From the NCBI GenBank assembly GCA_001465935.1, contig LNKV01000004.1, positions 372,001 to 436,000 of the forward strand: 64,000 bases of DNA, given 5' to 3'. Position numbers and translations under genes: made by a program. Position 1 is the stretch's first letter. Each line of letters begins with the position of its first letter. Below are positions 58,581 through 64,000 of the stretch, in pieces. The notes below the pieces were generated by a model. That model saw only the letters and a program-made list of their open reading frames with translations, was not told the origin of the DNA and did not search any database. The stretch is from Clarireedia homoeocarpa. Taxonomy: Eukaryota > Ascomycota > Leotiomycetes > Helotiales > Rutstroemiaceae.

Positions 58581-58762
58581 GAATGGCGGGGTTACGCACA
58601 CACGCCATACATACCACACATACCACACCACACACACGCATGCATTGTTGGGTGAATAGAGGGGAAGGCGAAGGCGAAGGCGAAGGAAGGACTGGGAAAT
58701 GCAGCTTATGAGGTCAGTTAGTTACCTTTACCCCACCTTCCAACTTAACTGCAGTCTTCCCT

Positions 58763-58860
58763 CAATTCCTGTTCCTGTTCCTGGTCCTGTTTCTGCTCCT
58801 GCTCCTGCTCTTGCTCTTCCTCCACCTCTTCCTCCACCTCTTCCTCGTCCTCTTTTGCTC
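58763..58860 (+). repeat. Hexamer repeat TTCCTG/TGCTCC/TTCCTCCACC
   Basis: A CCTGTT/CCTGCT hexamer array passes into a CTCTTCCTCCAC array; strongly pyrimidine-biased on the plus strand. Confidence 0.8.
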
Positions 58861-59125
58861 TCCATACAAAAAGTAGAATATTCGTTCAATTTGTTTCTGC
58901 GATTGATTGATTGATTGATTTGAAAAGACTTCTTTGGTGAATCGTTGTTATTTGATTCAATTTGCACCGAGAGATTAGATTCGAGTTCACTTTACTTGCC
59001 TACTACCTCTGCTGTATAAGCTTCAATACAAAAGCAGCTGGCTCGACCTGAAAATTAGAAGATCAGTCAAATACACAATAGAAAGAAAGCATTTGGAATA
59101 TTCAGAAGATTAGAATCTATTCAGG

Positions 59126-59991
59126 ATGGCTCAGGTTTGTGTCTCTTATCCTCTTCTATACATTTCCCCTCCTTGGATTTACCCCGCACCCCGCAGCTCT
59201 CACCCCTCCCGCTCTCTACTTGCCCATCCCCCTTCCTCTCCTCCCATTCTAACGCCTACCAGAAAATCACCACCCTCCTCTTCGACTGCGACAACACCCT
59301 TGTCCTCTCCGAATCCCTCGCCTTCGCCGCCTGCGCCGACCTCGCCAACGAGATCCTCTCCGCCCGCGGAATCTCTGACCGGTACACCGGTCCCCAACTT
59401 CTCCATGAATTCGTGGGCCAAAACTTCCGCGGCATGATTTCCGCCCTCAAGGCCAAATATAACTACGAGATGAGCAACGAGGAGCTCGAATCCTACGTTA
59501 GCAAGGAGGAAGACCGCGTTATTGCAAAACTGCAGGAAGCCCTGCAACCATGTGAAGGCGTTGATGAAGTTTTGGAGCGCTTGGATAAACAGGGCAAGTA
59601 CAAGATGGTGGTTGTAAGTTCAAGTGCCTATAGACGAGTCAAGGCGAGCGTGGAAAAGGTCGGGCAGGATAAGTATTTCCATGGGGAGATATATTCGGCA
59701 GCGACGAGTCTGCCGAAGCCGACGAGCAAGCCGGATCCAGCCATCTATCTCTTTGCGATGGAGAAGTTGGGGTTGAAACCACAGGAATGTGTGGCGATTG
59801 AGGATTCGAAGAGTGGTGCGACGGCGGCGGTTCGAGCAGAAATTCCGACGGTGGGGTATGTGGGGAGCTATGAGGCGGACGAGAGGGAGAGGATGGAGAA
59901 GGTGTTGAAGGAGGTGGGGTGCGGGGTTATTATGAAGGACTGGAAGGAGTTTGAAGGGATCTTGGAGGATATTCAAAAGGGGAAGTTGTAA
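59126..59991 (+). CDS. HAD-superfamily phosphatase-like hydrolase
   Basis: Exons 59126-59134 (nine bases, MAQ) and 59263-59991; 245 residues. HAD motif I is at residues 10-14 (LLFDCDNTLVLSE): the first Asp is the nucleophile, the second the acid/base. Motif II Ser is in MVVVSSSAYRRV, motif III Lys in SLPKPTSKPDPAIYLFA, motif IV acidic pair in CVAIEDSKSGATAA. The helical cap lies at about 20-90. The pattern is that of the beta-phosphoglucomutase/phosphatase group acting on small phosphorylated metabolites such as sugar phosphates. No targeting signal, so cytosolic. The tiny first exon with a GTTTGT donor is the weakest part, but it places the start directly before the conserved first strand. 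Substrate unknown. Confidence 0.87.
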
Positions 59992-60859
59992 GGGTTGACT
60001 GAGGGTAGTGTGTGGAACGAGTCGGGTAGATGATTTTTAGATCATTGGACTAGATTTGGTAGAGTGATTGCTTCGAGATCGACTGCGGGAAGAGAAGAAG
60101 AAAAAAAATGCCCTGATAGTGTCGCTATTTCATTCATAAAAAAAAAGATTTCATTGGCTCAATGAGTATGTTGTAGTTGTTCGCTTTAGCCCCTTAAAAA
60201 GAAGACAGGCGAGATTATCGGCAGAGAGAAAATACAATAAACAAACAGAGGCATTCAAATAAACAGAGAGTTTGATGATGAATTAATAGCTACTCAGTAG
60301 TATTTCTTTCTAAGATTCATAACTTTTGCTGCCATGGTGACCAGAGACTGGTTGCACTGTGCAGCCTTTACGCTTCTCGTTAACTACTAGATGTTGTTGT
60401 ACTTGGACTAATCTTCGTGTACGTTGGGTTACAATAGGTGACAGCAGGTTACTCAAGCGGGTTAACGCCCGTTGAGAATAACGTCATTATCTGGATCAGC
60501 TCGCACAGCACAAATTTTATGTAAAAACTTTCGCGCCCTTTGTGTATTCATGGCCGAAGCTAGACAAATGCAAGTTGCAAATGCAAATCAAATGAGATGT
60601 GTTGGCCAGGTTGTCTATGAAAAGATAAAGCCAATTGAGAGACGGTGAAGTTCAATTGACTCGTATTTTTTTTTAATAAATTGATAGGATTTATCTTCTC
60701 TCGGGAGAGAATTGATTTCTTTTCTTTGCTCTTTGACTTGGGGCGATATTGTTATTTATTAACAGCTTTGGTAGTCACTTCAATTGATTGAGTGGTGAAG
60801 CTGTAGCCAATACCCCGCCTTTTTCTTTCTCTCTCCCTCTCTCTCTCTCCCTCTTCAAA
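59992..60859. other. Intergenic, promoter of the MFS gene
   Basis: No gene. CTCTCT repeats at 60830-60855 form the leader just before the MFS start. Confidence 0.5.
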
Positions 60860-62509
60860 ATGCCCGGCGACAACCCTCAACCCATCAGAGATGAGGAAAC
60901 GCCTCTCCTAATCGATCAACCCAAGCCCTTTACCACCGCCGCCTCCTCCTCCTCCTCCCAAGATGCCTCCTCCACTGAACAAACCATCATCCCCTCCGAA
61001 CCCAGCACCCAACGCATCATCATAATCCTCGCCAGCATCTGGGTCGGCGTCTTCCTCGGCGCCCTCGACAGCACCATCATCGCCACCCTTAGCGCCAGCA
61101 TCTCCACCTCATTCAACTCGCTCTCTCTCCTCTCCTGGCTCGCCGCCGCCTACCTCATCGCCAATTCCGCATGCCAACCGCTCTCGGGCCGCCTCACCGA
61201 TATCTTCAGCCGCCGCACTGGTCTCGTTGTCAGCAACATCCTCTTCGCCCTCGGGAACCTCATCTGCGGTCTCGCCAATAGCCAAGCCGCTATGATTCTC
61301 GGCCGTGTCGTCGCAGGCATGGGCGGTGGCGGATTAATGGCCATCAGCACATTCGTTGGCAGCGATCTAGTGCCGCTGCGCAAACGCGGCCTGATTCAAG
61401 GGATTGGAAATGTCTGCTACGGGCTGGGCGCCGGGCTGGGCGGAATCTTCGGCGGATGGATTAACGATACATGGGGCTGGCGATGGGCGTTTTTGGTGCA
61501 GGTCCCGTTTATCATCGCGTCGGGGATTCTCGTCGCGCTGCTGGTCGACTTACCTCCGAAGAAGAGCGAGCGCTCGCGACTCTCGCGTGTGGATTTCCTA
61601 GGCTCGGCAACGCTGTCGACGACGCTTGTGTTACTTCTTTTGGGCCTCAACTCGGGCGGGAATATCGTACCCTGGACACACCCGCTTGTTTTGATCTCGC
61701 TCTCTCTCTCGCTTGTTTCCCTGCTGGCTTTTATATACGTAGAACTGTACTACGCCTCGGACCCCGTGATCCCCGTCCGGCTTCTCACAGATCGCACGGT
61801 CATCTCCGCGTGCCTGTCGAATTGGTTCAGCACTATGGTCCTCTTCCTCATCCTCTTCTACGTACCTCTCTTCTTTCAAGTCCGCGGTCTCTCCACCACC
61901 GCCGCAGGTGTCCGTCTCATCCCGCAATCCATTGGCTCGTCCATCGGTTCGCTGGGTGCCGGCGTTGTGATGAATCACACGGGGAAATACAAAAATCTGA
62001 GTTTACTCCTGATGACGATTTTCCTGCTCGGCGCTGCAGGGCTATGTACGATGACGTTTACGAGTCCCGACTGGACGGTCTTCATCTATCTCTTCATGAC
62101 GGGCATGGGCTACGGGAGCATGCTGACGGTGACTCTCCTGGCGATTATTTCTGCCGTGGCGCATGATCATCAAGCGGTCATTACGTCGGCGAGTTACGCG
62201 TTTCGCTCGACCGGCGGCACGATCGGGATTACGGTTGCGTCGGCGGTGTATCAGAATGTGTTGCAGAAGCAGTTGTGGGGGCGGTTTGGGGCGGAACCGG
62301 GGGCGGCGGAGGAGATTGCCAGGATTAGGGATAGTTTTGATGAGTTGGGACGGCTGCCGGAGGGCTGGAAGGAGGGCGTTATGCTCAGTTTCTTGGAGGC
62401 GTTTAGGGGGGTTTGGTGGTTGGGGTTGGGACTGGCCGCGTTGGCGTTGGTGGTGGGGGCGGGCATGAGACAGCATGTCTTGCATAATACTTTGGACAGG
62501 AGGTCGTGA
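60860..62509 (+). CDS. MFS transporter, DHA2/VBA-Fnx1-like, likely vacuolar
   Basis: Moves a small solute with proton exchange. Intronless, 549 residues, about 14 hydrophobic segments. I start it at the ATG of 60860, after a CTCTTCAAAATG context; the open frame extends upstream but without an ATG. MFS marks: ALDSTIIATLSASIS (the LDxTIV motif C-like region of DHA2), GRLTDIFSRRTG (motif A), LGRVVAGMGGGGLMAI, and YGLGAGLGGIFGGWINDTWGWRWAFLVQVPF (positions about 200-230). The cytosolic N-terminus carries an acidic dileucine, EETPLLIDQP at about 10-19, a sorting signal of fungal vacuolar transporters. With overall resemblance to Fnx1/Vba proteins this suggests vacuolar basic amino acid import; drug efflux at the plasma membrane is the alternative. 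Confidence 0.9.
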   Translation: MPGDNPQPIRDEETPLLIDQPKPFTTAASSSSSQDASSTEQTIIPSEPSTQRIIIILASIWVGVFLGALDSTIIATLSASISTSFNSLSLLSWLAAAYLIANSACQPLSGRLTDIFSRRTGLVVSNILFALGNLICGLANSQAAMILGRVVAGMGGGGLMAISTFVGSDLVPLRKRGLIQGIGNVCYGLGAGLGGIFGGWINDTWGWRWAFLVQVPFIIASGILVALLVDLPPKKSERSRLSRVDFLGSATLSTTLVLLLLGLNSGGNIVPWTHPLVLISLSLSLVSLLAFIYVELYYASDPVIPVRLLTDRTVISACLSNWFSTMVLFLILFYVPLFFQVRGLSTTAAGVRLIPQSIGSSIGSLGAGVVMNHTGKYKNLSLLLMTIFLLGAAGLCTMTFTSPDWTVFIYLFMTGMGYGSMLTVTLLAIISAVAHDHQAVITSASYAFRSTGGTIGITVASAVYQNVLQKQLWGRFGAEPGAAEEIARIRDSFDELGRLPEGWKEGVMLSFLEAFRGVWWLGLGLAALALVVGAGMRQHVLHNTLDRRS

Positions 62510-62912
62510 GGGGATAGGAAGAGGGGAGGGGGTGGGCTGAGGTGGGATAAGATGGGATGGGATAGGGAGGCAATAGAGTAGGGTGGAGATGAAGAAAGGC
62601 AACCCCATTCGCGAAGATGACGGGATAAGACAGCGAAGTGACATGGCACGTTATACACGAAACAAATCATTGCGACGGAACGACAGAGTAGCAAGACGAG
62701 GAGTATATACCACAGACCACACAAGATATTTTTTTAGACAAACAGAGGATAGATAAACAGTATCTAGACTAGAGTTTGTAAGATATTCAGATACTACTTA
62801 ATGAACTCTATTATAATAATCTTACATTTTCTGATTTGTTTTTTCTACAACGAATAAGTTGGTAGATACTAAGGAGTATAGATAGGTATAGATAAGTTAA
62901 GCGAATTGATAA
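62510..62912. other. Intergenic, 3' flank of the MFS gene
   Basis: No gene. G-rich directly after the stop, then A/T-rich up to the transposable element. Confidence 0.5.
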
Positions 62913-63452
62913 CAGTGTTGGGCAATGAATGGGTGGAATATACCCCTGGGTATTTATTCCTGATATCCTATTCTACCCGTTGAGATCTCAGTGGAATAGG
63001 ATATTATTTTTTAGGCGTGTTTTAAGCGATTTTGATGAAAGTAGGAGTACAAATTAGGCAAAATTGAGGATATACTTTTTTTTCGATTGTAATTATTGGC
63101 CTACTCTCTATATATACTGAATTAAAGCTTCCGCTCGACGATTAAGTGATTTCTTTCTTCTTCGCTGCCTGCTATTGCTGACTGCTTGAATTGCTCGAAT
63201 CCTTTCGATCGCTAAGAGTTTCTCGACTTTATGTAGGATTAGGGAGTTACACACGTATAACTTCGGATATGAGTCGTTATTTCCAGATTAGGCAATTCAA
63301 AGTGGATTAGCAGCAATCACATGATGATTTACCACGGATATTCCGGGTTTTGTGGAATATCCGCCTGCAGCTCTCCCTTATGGAATAGAATATTACCCCA
63401 GGGGTACCTAAAATATTCCGGGTGGAATGGGATGCCCAACACTGATTGATGA
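62905..63452. mobile_element. Non-autonomous hAT element (MITE) with TSDs
   Basis: The element itself spans 62913-63444 (532 bases). Both ends carry the terminal inverted repeat CAGTGTTGGGCA (12 of 12 identical), a hAT-type terminus. Flanking 8-base target duplications are ATTGATAA (62905-62912) and ATTGATGA (63445-63452), seven of eight identical; 8 bases is the hAT length. Inside, the words GGAATA/TATTCC and CCCCTGGG recur in both subterminal regions in opposite orientation, as expected for transposase-binding subterminal repeats. There is no transposase frame. The single TSD mismatch suggests a moderately old insertion. Confidence 0.88.
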
Positions 63453-63615
63453 TGATGAGCTGGTACCTCTGAGTAGGAAGTGTAGACCTATAGGGCGTAC
63501 AAGGAGCTACAGGCTATTTCAAAGCCTGCAAGTGCAAAGTGGTAATATAGCTGAGAACAATCGGAGCTTTCGAACTCTTATCCTTTCCTTCTATTTCGTA
63601 TTCATAGTTTGGCTA
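63445..63615. other. Short spacer between the hAT element and the terminal pseudogene
   Basis: No feature seen beyond the target duplication. This is the 3' flank of the minus-strand gene. Confidence 0.4.
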
Positions 63616-64000
63616 CTACGAATATGCCTTGTCCGGAGATATTATAGCCTTCGCCTCGGGGTTTTCGGAATCACCACCTTCGTCACCATCTCCAATCACG
63701 AAACCAACTTGATTATCGCCGTCACGAAGCACCCTAACCTTTGCCCTCAGTCTCCAAGTACTGCGCACTTCCACGCCACCTCCGACATTGTCGAGTGTCC
63801 CGTTTGGAGGTGGCGGAGAGCGTAACGCCAGGATAAACAGCTACCCGAGACTCGACCAGGCTCCGCTAGACCAGCGCTGCCCAGCTAGAAGAAATAGCAT
63901 GTGCACCATGACTGTGAGCGTGTATAGAAACAGGACGACGAAGCTGAGATAGACTGTGATGCTGCGGAAGCCGTACCCGTAGAGCCGTTGCTTGACTGCA
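63616..64000 (-). pseudogene. 3' end of a fungal membrane-protein gene with in-frame stop, partial
   Basis: Reads leftward from the window edge, so the 5' part is missing. From 63999 the frame gives AVKQRLYGYGFRSITVYLSF, then a hydrophobic helix (VVLFLYTLTVMVHMLFLLAG), then QRWSSGAWSSLG. Next is TAG at 63843-63841. The same frame continues without a shift: LFILALRSPPPPNGTLDNVG, then GGGVEVRSTWRL, ending at TAG 63618-63616. This is the C-terminal pattern (YGYGF...WSS.WSSLGEL..LAL.S.P...L.N.GAG) of a widespread, uncharacterised ascomycete transmembrane protein family, as I recall it. Relatives have Glu or Gln at the stop position, so one base change (GAG or CAG to TAG) breaks the gene. It may be a pseudogene, a read-through site or a sequencing error. 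Confidence 0.6.

Larger units (their letters stand above)
57604..59125. other. 1.5-kb intergenic region rich in simple repeats
   Basis: No gene recognised. Microsatellites: CGATA (58216-58238), GAAC (58535-58580), ACACC-type (58600-58640), GGCGAA (58668-58690), CTGTTC/CTGCTC hexamers (58763-58820) and TTGA (58903-58919). The dense clustering is unusual for the window. Confidence 0.6.

Noticed and set aside
63427..63825. 132-codon plus-strand frame at the right end
   Set aside because: Starts inside the hAT terminal repeat and runs antisense to the membrane-protein relic.
1..64000. CRISPR arrays, phage or bacterial operon structure
   Set aside because: No spaced direct repeats of CRISPR type. 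Introns and gene families show eukaryotic nuclear DNA; tandem repeats present are simple microsatellites.

Overview
The window looks like nuclear DNA of a filamentous ascomycete (Pezizomycotina). Genes carry short introns of about 45-110 bp with GT...AG ends. Intergenic regions are long and A/T-leaning. The families are typically fungal: a Zn2Cys6 regulator, NRPS-like reductases, a secreted GMC oxidoreductase, a GH5 mannanase with CBM1, and a MARVEL protein. The adjacent, divergent gaaA/gar2-like and gaaC/lga1-like genes match the D-galacturonate arrangement I recall from Aspergillus and Botrytis. A plant-associated Leotiomycete (Botrytis/Sclerotinia-like) fits, but this is inference. All exon models were spliced by hand from reading frame and splice sites; no search was run.

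Layout. 0-12 kb: a broken DUF7730/F-box-like relic, a secreted GH5/CBM1 endo-mannanase, a GNAT acetyltransferase, a small secreted Cys-containing protein, and a divergent pair made of an FAD-dependent oxidoreductase and a thiol glutathione peroxidase. 11.5-19 kb: a 7.5-kb gene-poor stretch. 19-44.5 kb: a run of biosynthetic-type genes. It holds two NRPS-like adenylation-thiolation-reductase (A-T-R) enzymes in divergent orientation with an aldo/keto reductase between them, then a secreted GMC oxidoreductase, a Zn2Cys6 regulator and a zinc alcohol dehydrogenase. 47-51 kb: the divergent D-galacturonate reductase-like and keto-deoxy-galactonate aldolase-like genes. 52-64 kb: a six-exon protein with a STAND-type N-terminus, a ubiquitin-like domain and a zinc finger; an alpha/beta-hydrolase pseudogene; a MARVEL protein; a HAD hydrolase; an MFS transporter with a vacuolar-type sorting motif; a non-autonomous hAT element with terminal repeats and target-site duplication; and the broken 3' end of a membrane-protein gene running off the right edge.

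How it fits together. The most interesting unit is 19-44.5 kb. A-T-R enzymes activate a carboxylic acid, load it on a carrier domain and release it reductively as an aldehyde or alcohol. The aldo/keto reductase, alcohol dehydrogenase and GMC enzyme could then interconvert aldehyde and alcohol states, and the Zn2Cys6 protein could regulate the set. Two different A-T-R enzymes in one locus suggests joining of two reduced building blocks or successive reductions of one scaffold. I cannot name the product. The aldo/keto reductase and the second A-T-R gene share a 2.1-kb divergent promoter holding a compact group of repeated and palindromic AGTAC motifs. The mannanase and the galacturonate pair belong to plant cell-wall use.
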